Source: Halichondria panicea (Eukaryota > Porifera > Demospongiae > Suberitida > Halichondriidae). From it: a stretch of DNA of 64,000 nt. Below, piece by piece: positions 44,621-55,900 of this stretch. The DNA is taken from contig NC_087381.1 in assembly GCF_963675165.1 (NCBI RefSeq), positions 1,302,001 to 1,366,000 of the forward strand, read 5' to 3'. Position 1 is the stretch's first letter; the number at the start of each line of letters is the position of its first letter. A model generated the notes under the pieces. That model searched no databases. It saw only the letters and a program-made list of their open reading frames with translations, and was not told the origin of the DNA. The position numbers were made by a program, and so were the translations under genes.

Positions 44621-44882
44621 ATAAGTGTGGTATAATGTGTGTTAACAGTGCCAAAAGACTCATCATGCAAGGAGTCAGAACAAACATGCGAGTGGTATAG
44701 AATCATCATACACAAGCCTCCCACTATTCTCCTATATAACTGTTGGCAAACACATACTGAATAAGGAGATATCAATTAAAGAGAAATAATTATACCAGTG
44801 CTGTACTTAATATACACAGCAACTATAATTGTAAGCAGTCTATATCTATTTCAAGTCAGTGGTAGAATTTTATGTGAATTTA

Positions 44883-45158
44883 GTGTATCCAAACACTGCC
44901 TACGATGTTGTGCACGCTAGCAACAGAAGAGAAAAAGAAACACAAGCCCCTGCATTGCAGGAAAGCACTGCTTATCTAGTACAATAATCACAAAATTTCT
45001 TGAGATGAGAGATATTCCTCCCAAGATAATGACTATACAGTGTCATTGAGAACAATAGGAGAGAAACGTTCGCATCGAAAATTAATACAGCCTATGCAAT
45101 AAACGAAGAAACGAATATAACAGAAAGTAATTCTTGGAACAAGATTATTGCTGCATAA
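44883..45158 (+). pseudogene. N-terminal tail fragment, duplicate of 24685-24958
   Basis: Leader and tail codons (YPNTAYDVVHASNRRE) survive, but the ATG has become GTG and the frame breaks after the ESTAYL segment. The fragment ends at GCTGCATAA like its partner. No membrane segment. Confidence 0.7.
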
Positions 45159-46521
45159 TTATATAATTATAATTATGTGGTTAACTGGTATATGCCATTA
45201 CATTATTTCTGCTTGGAGCTATCACCTCTAAAGCATACCGTAATAGCAGGTAATTTTCGGGGGCCAAAGAGTTCATTGTTTTCGTGTTAAAAATATGTTA
45301 CCAACGATTGAAGAGATTATCGACCACCTAAACAAACAGCAACCCCCAAAATAATATCTAAAGCATATACTGTAATATGCAGGTCATTTTTTGGGGGAGC
45401 AAACATTCATTGTTTTCATTGTTGAAGCCCGGAACGCGAATATTTTACCAACAACTGAAGAGATTATTGACCACCTTTACCTGCAGTGCAAACAGTAACC
45501 AAAATAATATCCACGTACTAACTAATTGGATTTACCCGCTATATATACGGTAGATAGATAGATAGAAGTTATTTTTTAATTTGAGTAAACTATGACAAAG
45601 TGTTGGCAATATTAAGAAGACTAGTCTCAGACCTTAGTGCTGCAATTGCTGTAATAATTATAACCAGAGCAAATGAGAAGATGTTACTACAAGCAATCAA
45701 TATCCAATCATCCTACTCTGTGTACGAATTGCCATACATGTAATAATTATGTCAAACAACTAAATATGGTGTGAACAGTGACTAAATGAAAGAATCATCA
45801 TTCAAGGGGGTCAGAACAAACATGCAAGTGGTAGAATCATCACACAAGCCTCCCACAATTCTCTTATGCCACAACTTGTAACTGTTGGTATCAAATAACG
45901 TGAACACTTACTGAATATAGGAAGATACCACTGGAATGAAACCATACTTAGCTAGCCGAGATTCATTTTAGCGCACAGCTGAACATGTTAAACTATTTAC
46001 TGTTCTCATGAAAAATACAAGCAAATTGATTGAAATGCAGCCAGATAGAAGTTGTATAACCTAACCAATGTGACAGCACTAAATCCTTCACTGAGAACTA
46101 GCTAGCCAAAATTGCGTATTTTAATGCTGGTGCACTTAGACCTTAGTGCTTGGTTACGTAATGCACTCAGCGGCATAAAGATTAAAACCTAGTCTTGGCT
46201 AAGTGTGTTGTGTTCTAAGCACTATCCACATGCATACACCTTACAAAACTTCCTATAAAAGTACAGGATTGTATACAATTATATATATGCAACTGATTTT
46301 TGGTGAAACCATGGTACAAGGTGTTGTGTTATCATACACATGCAGTGCTAAAATGAATGAATCATCATGCAAGCAGTCAGAACAAACAAGCAAGCAGTAA
46401 AATCATCATGCAAGCCTCCCATGCACACTTCTCTTGTAACAAGTTACACAACAACCTGTAACTCATCGATGCATTAGACAAATCTGAAAGGGAAATATTT
46501 ACCGAGTGCTGCACCGCTTAG
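45159..46521. other. Upstream flank of O with TAGCGGGTAA elements
   Basis: Two neighbouring miniature-element copies (about 45230-45350 and 45365-45550), then the conserved upstream block ending in GTCAGAACAAACAAGCAAGC. Closely matches 25030-26250. No gene. Confidence 0.5.
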
Positions 46522-46528
46522 TATAAAA
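46522..46528 (+). promoter_or_regulatory. TATA box of copy O
   Basis: TATAAAA 88 bp upstream of the ATG at 46610, followed by the conserved leader CCTCTCTATTTCAAGTCAG. Confidence 0.6.
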
Positions 46529-46609
46529 CGTGGGAAGTACATTAACCCCATGCATGCACAGTAACAACCTCTCTATTTCAAGTCAGTGGTAGAGTTTCAA
46601 CTGTGAATT

Positions 46610-47860
46610 ATGGAGCTAAACACTGCCTACAAAGTTGCGCACTCCAGCAAGGGAAGAGAAACACAAGCAATTGCATTGCAAGGAAACACTGCCTACAATA
46701 TCTATTCTACCCAAGATAATGGCTACACTATGGTTGAGAACAATGGGAGAGAAACATTTGCATCGAAAAATAACACAGCCTATGCAATAAACAGAGAAGT
46801 GTTTACAACAGAAACTAATTCCACCTCCAACGTTCTGAGCAATACAAACAAAAAAAGGCAAGGATGTGCTAAAAACAGATGTACTAAGAAGTGGTTTGCA
46901 ATCTTTACCGTCCTAGCTATTGCTTTTTCCTCTCTGTTAGTAGCTGTGGCAGCACTGGTGTACACCAATATAGTGTTAAAGAACCTGGAAGATCAGTCAA
47001 TGACGGGACAACTAAATAACCAATCCAGCACAATTGAGCCTTTCAATCTTGGAACAATCAACAACCCGGCAAGCTCTTGCAGTGACATCTCTCAAGATTG
47101 ACCATCTGGAGAATACTGGATTGCCCCTGACACTAGCTCTCCTGTTCAGGTCTACTGTGACATGAATCGAACAAGCTGTAGCTGCAACACTGCAGGAGGA
47201 TGGATGAGGGTAGCCAACCTTGACATGACTGATCCTAACCAAAACTGCCCAGAGGGATTGAGACTGGTAACCAGAACAGAACCACCATTGCGTACTTGTG
47301 GCCGAATAGAAGGACCAGCACGATGTGTGTCTACTACCTATTCAACTTATGGGGTGGAGTACTCAAAAGTTTGTGGTCAAATCATTGCATATCAAAGTAG
47401 TACTTCAGATGCTTTCGATCAATTCTTCAAAAACAGATCTTTATCTATTGATGATGGTTATGTTGATGGTGTGAGCCTAACCCACGGACAGTTGCCTCGT
47501 CAGCACATCTGGACATTTGCTAATGCAATCGATGAAACTCAATCCAATAGATTGGTGTGTCCTTGCACAAGACTTGACCTCCCCTACATTGGAGTTGTAC
47601 CTCCCTTTATTGGTCAAGACTACTTCTGTGAAACTGGAAGCCGACAAGAACATACATTTACTTTCTACCCTGATGATCCACTCTGGGACGGTCAGGGATG
47701 CGGGGGTACCAGTACTTGCTGTGAGTTCAACAATCCACCGTGGTTCTGCAAGCAACTCCCTCAACCAACTACAGACGATATCGAGTTGAGGCTTTGTTCT
47801 GATGAAAGCATTTATGATGAAGACACACCCATTGAGATAATAGAGATGTACGTACACTAA
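46610..47860 (+). pseudogene. FReD-like receptor copy O, one in-frame stop
   Basis: The entire 417-codon frame is preserved except for one TGA (47099-47101), where every other copy has a CGA arginine codon in QDRPSGEYW. A clean in-frame loss of codons (IAPDTSSPVQVYC) follows. Tail is D-like (NTAYKV, NTAYNIY, DNGYTMVEN, NTAYAI), stalk short, VR1 RIEGPARC, VR3 IDETQSNRLVCPC, VR4 SRQEHTFTFYPDD, and the last residues are EIIEMYVH with His for the usual Arg. The promoter is intact. A CGA-to-TGA change is a typical CpG transition, so this may be a recent or polymorphic null. Confidence 0.8.
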
Positions 47861-48424
47861 AATAGACATATTGAATCATTTCTAGAACTGAAGACATTAA
47901 TAAATAATGTACAGCCACTTACATTGTGAGTTAACTTCATTAATTAAAGGCATGCATGTATGTACAATGTACCGTACTATACTATCAAAACACAACTATA
48001 TTTAATGAGCATAACTTAATTGAGTTCTGGTAGTCCAGATTTAAGTTTTTGTGGTTTTCTGAAAGTTTAGAAACAGTGTTTTCAAATCATTTTCACCCAA
48101 TTTAAGCAAAAGGAATGGTACAACATCTAAAATTAAGAGCTAAGCACATGCACCATTTGACAATAATTAGTACAGGGCACTCATGAGAATTTCCACCGGT
48201 AGTTTTGTCTGCACAAGCGACAGCTAAAATATCAACAAGTGTATAGTACATGTACATTAAGTATACGGTATACCCTGTCCAGAAATTGTCAATTAAGGAA
48301 AGTATGTACATGCACTAAAAAAGAAAGGCCAACAAACTAACAAGGATGCTACTAAACAGTTTTACACACATGCATGTATATAATTATTACAGCAATAATT
48401 GTAACCCTACTTTGGAGATCCCAC
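47861..48424. other. Intergenic with repeat shared with 52.03-52.28 kb
   Basis: About 48175-48435 (CTCATGAGAATTTCCACCGG, GTATACGGTATACCCTGTC, GGAGATCCCACTACTAGGGT) recurs directly at about 52040-52285. No gene seen. Confidence 0.5.
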
Positions 48425-49282
48425 TACTAGGGTGTACACCAATATAGAGTTGAAGAATAACCAATCCAATCTTGGAACAATCAACAACCCAGCAAGCTCT
48501 TGTATAATAGTGACATCCTTCAAGACCGACCATCTGGAGAATATTGGATTGTCACTGACAGTACTAGCTCTCCTGTTCAGGTCTACTGTGACATGAATCG
48601 AACAAGCTGTAGCTGCAACACTGCAGGAGGATGGATGAGGGTAGCCAACCTTGATATGACTGAATTCAACCAAAACTGCCCCGAGAGATTGAGACTGGTG
48701 AACAGGACAGAACCACCATTGCGTACTTGTGGCCGAGAAGGACCAGCAGGATGTACTTCCACTACGTATTCAACTTATGGGGTGGAGTATTCGAAAGTTT
48801 GTGGTCGAATCATTGCATATCAAAATAATACTCTCACTCCTTATTTCATTAACATATCTTTATCTATTGATGATGTTTACGTTGATGGTGTGAGCCTAAC
48901 CTATGGACAGTCGCCTCGTCAGCACATCTGGACATTTGCTGGTGCAGTCGATGAAACTCGATCCGATGCTCATGTGTGTCCTTGCACAAGACCTGACCTT
49001 CCCTACACTAGAGTTGTACCTCCCTTCATTGGTCAAGACTACTTCTGTGAAACTGGAAGCCGACAGCGCTTTATATAATACCTTCTATTCTGATGATCCA
49101 GTCTGGGATGGTCAGGGATGCGAGGGTATACCAGTACTTGCTGTGAGTTCAACAATCCACCGTGGTTCTGCAAGCAACTCCCTCAACCAACTACAAACGA
49201 TATCAAATTGAGGATTTGTGGTGAGCAATCTTTAGTCGATGAAGACACACCAATTGAGATTGCCGAAATATACATCCGCTGA
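48425..49282 (+). pseudogene. FReD-like receptor copy Q, 5' truncated
   Basis: Starts abruptly at the end of the membrane segment (YTNIELKN), then the stalk is almost gone. An insertion (TGTATAATAGTGAC for TGTAGTGAC) shifts the start of the ectodomain. The frame is open to SRQRFI, stops, and continues in another frame (FYSDDPVWDGQGCEG). VR3 (VDETRSDAHVCPC) and the C-terminus (GEQSLVDEDTPIEIAEIYIR) match copies M and R. The 3' flank also matches M. Confidence 0.82.
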
Positions 49283-50700
49283 ACATGTTTTCGTTTCTAT
49301 TAATATTAAAGCTAGCTCTCAAGAGTAGAAACTGAATAATAGCATACGGTGCTTATAATTTTATACAGTCATGATAACTGTAGCAATTCCCTGCATGGAA
49401 CATTAATCCCTGGAACATTAATCGTGTAACTTGATACGCATGTTCATAATAATATAGATTATATATATTATTTGAATCAGTGGAAATTGTTCATGCTAAT
49501 TTTTTTCATGGTTATTTTTATATACAGCAGTCGCCTGAACATTTTATGACATTGAAATGTACACAAAGACTATAATTATGTTGCCATTTTTGAGCTAAAT
49601 CTAAAAGTGTGTGATATTGACTTCATGCATGCATGTATATGCACTATTAGAAATCAACATAATTATAGAGTATCATTATATAGGTCTATGCTGACAACCA
49701 CACCAGTTATTATGCCTCGGTGTGCATGCGCAAGCGAGGTATACGGTAGTGTGTGTTTGTGTGTTTGTGTGTGTGTGTAGACCGCTACAGCTGCTCAAGG
49801 ATGAATCAAGTGCAAGTAAGAGTTTCTATAGGCTTATAGTCATGTTTACTTGGATCATAATTCGTGGATTTGCAAAATAATGCTTCGTTCTCGAGTTACG
49901 CCTAGTTTTGCTTACTTGGAATGCCATGCATTGCAGTCTTTTCAGAAGAGTCCGTAGCAAAACTTGTTCACCGAGTGTTACTACTCTACTTAGTAGTTAG
50001 CTCTGCACTAGAACGCTAGCTGCAAGAGTGAGCAGAGAGCTGCAAGGCTCTGCTGACTTGCAGCCTTAGACTCGATCGTTTTTAACAATAATCAGAGCTG
50101 ATCATTACCCACTATTTGCATACAAAGATGTTCATCACTTGTGATGATTATAATCTGACAATGTGACAGTGTGTATAAAAAGCTAGCTATTAGTAGTTTT
50201 ATGTTATGTAGCTTTGGCACCTCCACCGAGGCATCAGCACCCGCGGTGCTTTCATTGTACCATTAACAACAGCTGATGGCATGCAGGTCAATGGAAGGTA
50301 ATATTTTAATTAAAAAAATTGAGGAAACAACAGTGGGACACACTTGCAATCAATCGTTATTTCAGGCCATACATGCATGCAGTCCCACACACAATGTTGA
50401 GGTTATTACTTGTATGGTATGTACTATATACGATGGGTATAAACGTGTGCATGCAGTCCATGCGTTCTATGCATGTATGTTATTATGTTATTTCAGGCCA
50501 TGTATATAATCTCCCACAAAACTTGATATGCTAACATGGTGTACGTGTACGAAAGCACCACGGGTGCTGAAGCCTCTTGGGGAGATCCAAAGCTACATAA
50601 CATAAATCTACTAGTAATAGCTTTTATATACACATTGCTAGACTCGCAAGACATCACTGTTGCACGGCAAACAGTAGACAAACTTTGTGTATAGAGACTT
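49283..50700. other. Repeat-rich region, no supportable gene
   Basis: M-type 3' flank (49283-49610), then a dispersed repeat ATTATGCCTCGGTGTGCATG...GGTATACGG with a TGTGTTTGTG run (about 49715-49790) and AGTGCAAGTAAGAGTTTCTATAGGC. A hairpin pair of about 100 bp follows: GTAGCTTTGGCACCTCCACC...GCACCCGCGGTGC at about 50210-50250 against GCACCACGGGTGC...CCAAAGCTAC at about 50556-50600. GCATGCAGTC and ATTTCAGGCCAT occur twice in between. Confidence 0.45.
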
Positions 50701-51964
50701 ATGAGGTGCCGTTTGTCTCAAAACTGTGTAAAAGTGAGACATAAGCCCCGTTTACACGACACCTAATCCGGGTCAGATTTTTCTGAGTAGTGGACATAGT
50801 AAAATGACCGGCACTATAATTTCATTTGCGCAAACATTGGCTGATAGGAAGCTACAGGCTTACTCTAGAAACACCCACGAACATGTACAACACCTCAGAA
50901 TTAGCCCTTTGTGCTTACTCACAGCTAAACTGCTTCTGACACAACCTGAACCACCTCCAAAGGTGGGTTGGCTAATCCGGATTAGAACCCGGATAAGGGC
51001 CGTTTACACGAATGCGGTTAGGTTTAATCCGGATTCCAACCCGGATTAAAGGAATCCGGATTCCAACCCGGATTAAAGGCCTCGTGTAAACAGGGCTATA
51101 TATATATATGTCCATGCATGGGTATTTATAAATGTACATGGGTATATGGGTATATATAAATGTCCATTGGTATATATAAATGTCCATGGGTATTTATAAA
51201 TGTCTATATTAGGTATATATTTATATATATCTTTAGTCCATGGGTATTTTAAAATGTTAGTGGGTATTTATCAAAGTGAGGGTATTTATCAGAAGGTGAT
51301 GATACTTTTCAAGGTGTGGTTTTGTTACATTACAAGGGATAGTCACAAGACTGTTACATAACCTGCCATATGGACACAAGCAAGCCACGCCCCTTCACTC
51401 TAAAAAGGGTCTAGTAACAGTGTGCATATCAGTGGAGCCTGTGCGCCGCCAATCAGATTGTAGATGTGCATAAAACGTCATCATCAACTCATAAAACCAC
51501 ACCCACATAATGTCATGGATTAGCATGCTGAGCAGCTAATCTGCCATGCTTACCATAGAGTGGGCACATGCATGCCGGCACCTGCAGTTGCCAGACCCTT
51601 CTTCGAGTGAAGGGGCGTGGCTTGCATTGTGACCATGTGGCAGGTTGTGTAACGGTCACGTGACTATCACTGTAATGTAACAAAACCACACCTTGAAAAG
51701 TATCATCACCTTATGATAAATACCCTCACTTTGATAAATACCCATGGATATATATATAAAATCTTTGATAACTAACATTTTTAAATGCCCATGGAAAATA
51801 CCCATAGACATTAATTTATATACCTATGGACATTTAAAAATACCCATGGACATTTATAAATACCCATGGATATTAATTTATATATACCCATGGACATTTA
51901 TAAATACCCATGGACATATATATATGTCTCACTTTTACACAGTTTTGAGACAAACGGCACCTCA
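50701..51964. repeat. 1.26 kb foldback element
   Basis: The left end (ATGAGGTGCCGTTTGTCTCA...GTGAGACATA) and right end (GTCTCACTTTTACACAGTTT...GGCACCTCAT) are complements. The symmetry continues inward through GGGTATTTATAAATGTCCATG units, AGTATCATCACCTT-type and GGGGCGTGGCTTGC segments to a centre near 51450-51590. The left arm is longer only because it contains the nested element at 50744-51096. Confidence 0.8.
50744..51096. mobile_element. 353 bp MITE nested in the foldback
   Basis: TIRs AGCCCCGTTTACACGA / TCGTGTAAACAGGGC enclose several AATCCGGATT-N-AACCCGGATTA palindromic units. The opposite foldback arm reads GAGACATATATATATGTCC without it, giving the empty site. The target duplication is TA or ATA, ambiguous in the AT run. 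Confidence 0.78.
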
Positions 51965-53209
51965 TATAGTTTTGAGACAAATGGCACCTTATATATATGT
52001 CTGTCTGCACTATACACTGGTAAGACAATAATCAATAGAGCTAGGGTACTTATGAGAATTTCCAACGGTAGTTTTATCTGTGCAAGCGATAGTTAGAATA
52101 TAAACAAGTATTGTACATTAAGTATATATGGTATACCCTGTCTACCAATTAAGGAAAGTATGTACACTCAAGGCCACAAAAGAATAACAATGATATCACC
52201 AACCAAACAGTTATACACCTGTATTAAATAGCAATAATGATTACACTATGACCCTAATTTGGAGATCCCACTACTAGGGTGGTGTGTTTAGCAGGGAACT
52301 ATTGGCCATATCTAAAGTATTTGTGTTGCATGAGAGTGCCGCCCTGGAAATTCTGTCATCAATTTTATGGCTTTATTAATGCTGTATGTGGCTGGCTAAC
52401 TCAGGTATGCATGCCATAGACTTCCTTGTATACAAAATCCTAACTTTCAGGACTCATCACTAAAATTACGGCGGGTAATTTTCGGGGGGCAAACATTTCA
52501 TGACATAGTTTTCCTAGTTGAAGCCCTGAGCACGAATATTTTACTCGAATGAAGCGATTATTGACCACCTTTACCTGCAGTGGCACCACGAAATTAATAT
52601 CCACAAACTGACTAAATATTGCTCAACCACGAATGTTGAAATTATACCTACTATAGATAGAAGAGCTGGTAGATAGAAGTGCTTTGATGAGTTAGTTTTC
52701 AATTTCCTTACAGTAATGGTGTTATTATTATAGTTAAGTCTAATAGCTATTTCTCACACTTAGGTGATGTTCCAAGTCAATGTTACATAGTCTGTCTTAC
52801 ATAGTCTGTTTTTAATTACAAAGTGAATTGGCTCACTCGTAAAGGTTTTCCAATTATAGTAAGGTATTGTTTTGTACTAATGCGTGTGAAGATCACACAC
52901 ACTGTTACTGTTACCTATTACAATGTCATGTGTAGTAGCTGTTAGAATAAAGTCCCTGTTCCGTTTTGCGTTGCACATAAAATTATAGCAAGGCTGCAAA
53001 CAGAAATATAACGATAATTGAACGCACCATAATCACGATTTTTCGCCACTTTATACTGAGTCAGCAACATTGAGACACAAAGATCCAAGAAAGGCAGCTT
53101 CGTCTAGCTAGCCATTGTGGAAGGCTAGCGCTAGTGAGATCAGTGTATGCAGAGAGTTCATTTCTACCGTATAGCAGGTTATTTCGTATGGTAGAAATGG
53201 AGTATCCCA
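51965..53209. other. Repeat-rich region, no supportable gene
   Basis: Contains the direct repeat of 48.2-48.4 kb (52040-52285), a degenerate GCGGGTAATTTTCGGGGGGC element (about 52470-52640), and unique AT-rich DNA. No coding sequence recognised. Confidence 0.45.
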
Positions 53210-53660
53210 GTATTGCTTGATCATCTTCCCCCACCCCTCACCTAGTATCAGCTGGCACTGAGATGCTCTCCTCTCCAATATTCTGTTTTTACGCTAATGT
53301 AACAGTAAATCAATTAACTTGCCGTAATAATTTTTAATGAACTGCCTTGCATTGCTGTCCCGTTCTTTACAGAAGCGCTTCAACAGCCATTTGAAAAATG
53401 CTACTGAAAGCTTATTCTCTATAATAATTGTCATTAATTTTGTCATGTATTGTATCGGGCCACCAATTCTGCTGTTTGAATAGTATGGTAAAAGTGAGAT
53501 GTAATACGTAACCCCATTGCTAACAAAAAAAAAAAGTTACTATATTAATGTAATGCAACCTGGCCATTCAACCATAGATGATTACAAACTAGATTTTTTT
53601 AAAACAGCATGTACCCAGGTCTCGGCTCTAATACTGTCTATCTGCATTTAATTGTCTTGA
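53210..53660. repeat. 3' flank duplicated from/with 4930-5330
   Basis: GCTTGATCATCTTCCCCCAC through GCATTTAATTGTCTTGAGC. It also contains the CATGTACCCAGGTCTCGGCTC block that follows copies H and N. Confidence 0.7.
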
Positions 53661-53661
53661 G

Positions 53662-55236
53662 CAAATGTCCAGATGTGCTGACGAGGCGACTGACCATGGG
53701 TTAGGCTCACACCATCAACGTAAACATCATCAATAGATAAAAATCTGTTGTCGAAATATGGATTGAAAGCATCCGGAGTTCTACTTTGATATGCAATGAT
53801 TCGACCACAAACTTTCAAATACTCCATCCCATACGTTGAATAGGTAGTGGAAGTACATCCTGGTTCTTCTACTCGGCCACAAGTACGCAGTGGTGGTTCT
53901 GTCCTGGTTACCAGTCTCAATCCCTCTGGGCAGTTTTGGTTGGGATCGGTCATGTCAAGGTTGGCTACCCTCATCCATCCTCCTGCAGTGTTGCAGTTAC
54001 AGCTTGTTCGATTCATGTCAAAGTAGACCTGAACAGGAGAGCTAAAGGTGTCAGTGGCAACCCAATATTCTCCAGATGGTCGGTCTTGATGGATATCACT
54101 ACAAGAGCTAGCTGGGTTGTTGATTGTTCCAAGACAAAATGACTCCAGTTCTTCAAGGATAGACTGTACGTCGTTGAGATTTTTCAAAATATGTTTGAAA
54201 TGTTGCTTGAAAGATCTACAATTGAATTGCTGAGTTGACTGGATCGGTTGTTCAGTTCCTCGTTGATAGACTGTACTTGCTTATTGGTACTGCTCAGCTG
54301 CTTAGAAAAGTTGTTTTGAAAGAGTACAATTGAATCATTGAGTTGAGCTTGTAGGGTTTGAATCTGTTGACTGGATAGGTTGTTCAGTTTCTCGTTCATG
54401 GACTGTACAGTGCATCCAGTCTAGAGAGTAGAATACAAAAATTGGTGAGTAGTTGTACTTAGATGTATCTCAAGATTGGAACATTTCTAAGAAATTGTGC
54501 TGATACCATTGTATAGGTAAAAGAATAAGCTACAACACAGTTCAAAAATATTTCCCCAAAAGTTGTTGTAGTGGGAAATAATTTTAGGAGATAATGGGGT
54601 GATTATAAAAAAATGTACGTAACATCAATTATCTCTGGAACTAAAGTATTTTTGGAAAATTTTTTCTTATCAAAAGTTTAACAATTTATTCAAGCTTACT
54701 CTGTGTAATTTTTAGACCTTAGCCGTGAGATTGTCTTCAAATCTCTCCCTAACCGAAACGGCACTAAAAACTAGCAATTTTGAGCACTGCAGAGGATGTG
54801 TAGATATTTAAGTAACATCGAATCTTTCATAAGATAGCCAAACTATCTATAGATGTTGTGACAAAGTTCCAAACCTTAGCCGGAAACCGTTGGCCTTTTC
54901 TCTCCCTAACCGATTACCCACTATAACAATTGGGTACTGTTTTATTAATCACAACAAACCCACCATCTTATGTTGTCATGGAAACAATTTTGGACGTATT
55001 GTAGCTCATTCATTTGCCCACTCAATGGTATCAGCAGATTTTCTTAGAAATGTTCCAATCATAAGATATTTACATTTAAGTACAACTACTCACACATTTT
55101 TGGTATTCTACTGGATGCACTGTACTTGATTTGGTACTGATCATCTGGTTCTTTAACTCTATATTGGTGTACACTAGTGCTGCCACAGCTAGCAATATAG
55201 ACAGAATAAAAGCTACGATGACAAGAATTGCACAAA
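53662..55236 (-). pseudogene. FReD-like receptor copy P, truncated at both ends and transposon-split
   Basis: In transcription order it begins inside the membrane segment (about 55236, CAILVIVAFILSILLAVAAL), continues to the stalk start, is interrupted by a 713 bp element (54409-55121), resumes with the NEKLNNLSSQQIQTLQAQ stalk, a frameshift near 54186, and an ectodomain open through HGQSPRQHIWTFA. There it is cut and joined directly to the gene's own 3' flank (CTCAAGACAATTAAATG), losing the VR3-to-C-terminus part. VR1 is RVEEPGC as in copy H. One conserved Cys codon is changed (QVYFDMN for QVYCDMN). Confidence 0.85.
54409..55121. mobile_element. 713 bp TIR element in copy P, GTAC target duplication
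   Basis: Ends AGTGCATCCAG...CTGGATGCACT, with imperfect TIRs extending about 70 bp (GAGTAGTTGTACTTA, GATTGGAAC). GTAC is duplicated at 54405-54408 and 55122-55125, and removal restores GACTGTACTTG of the stalk. It has no transposase; a short ORF at 54890 shows no known motif. Confidence 0.83.
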
Positions 55237-55645
55237 ATCTTCTTGCAGTTCGCTTCTGCAGTTGACTTTTTCAGTTGCTCAATCTCACAATCTCACTTGT
55301 TGCCCAGTGAGTGGGCAGATCAAAGCAATCCAGTGCTCAGTATATGGCATGTTGCATCACTGCCATGGCTACCATATATTGCACTGGATTATATGCACTT
55401 GCACTGTGTGTAAATGCAGTAGATTTCTTTAACCATTTGGGACTTATGCCCCACCATCCCACCTAATAACTCATTTGGTTCGTTTTATAGGCTACTACTT
55501 TTATAACTACTAGTGGGAAGAAAACCTAAAAATTTACTATGGAATTCAGCAAACTAATGAATACACTAAATTCCTTCAAAACACATGTCTTTTATTACGA
55601 TTTATATGACCAGTCAGACGAGTTTAACGTTATTGGGCAACAAAT

Positions 55646-55793
55646 TAGTTATTGCAGGTGCCCTCGTGCAACATGCCATATATTGCACTGGATGACATAA
55701 TGCCCGAGGGCCGCAGGCTGCAGGTCCCGAGGGCATTATATTGCTCCAGTGCAATATATGGCATGTGTTGCACTCTGGCTGGGCAATAACTAA
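55646..55793. mobile_element. MITE-like palindromic element, TTAGTTATTGC ends
   Basis: Arms TTAGTTATTGC..CCCTCGTGCAACATGCC and its complement flank a centre with ATTGCACTGGA and GCCCGAGGG palindromes. Partial relatives lie at about 20750-20840 and 55310-55390. Confidence 0.6.
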
Positions 55794-55824
55794 TACATGA
55801 CATCAACATGTGCTGATCTGATTC

Positions 55825-55900
55825 TGATCATGTGAGCTGTCCTACCTTAATTAATTAATTAATTAATTAATTAATTAAGGTAGGACAGCTCACATGATCA
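55825..55900. repeat. 76 bp perfect palindrome with (TTAA)8 core
   Basis: TGATCATGTGAGCTGTCCTACC, then eight TTAA units, then the exact complement of the first arm. Could extrude as a cruciform. Confidence 0.85.
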
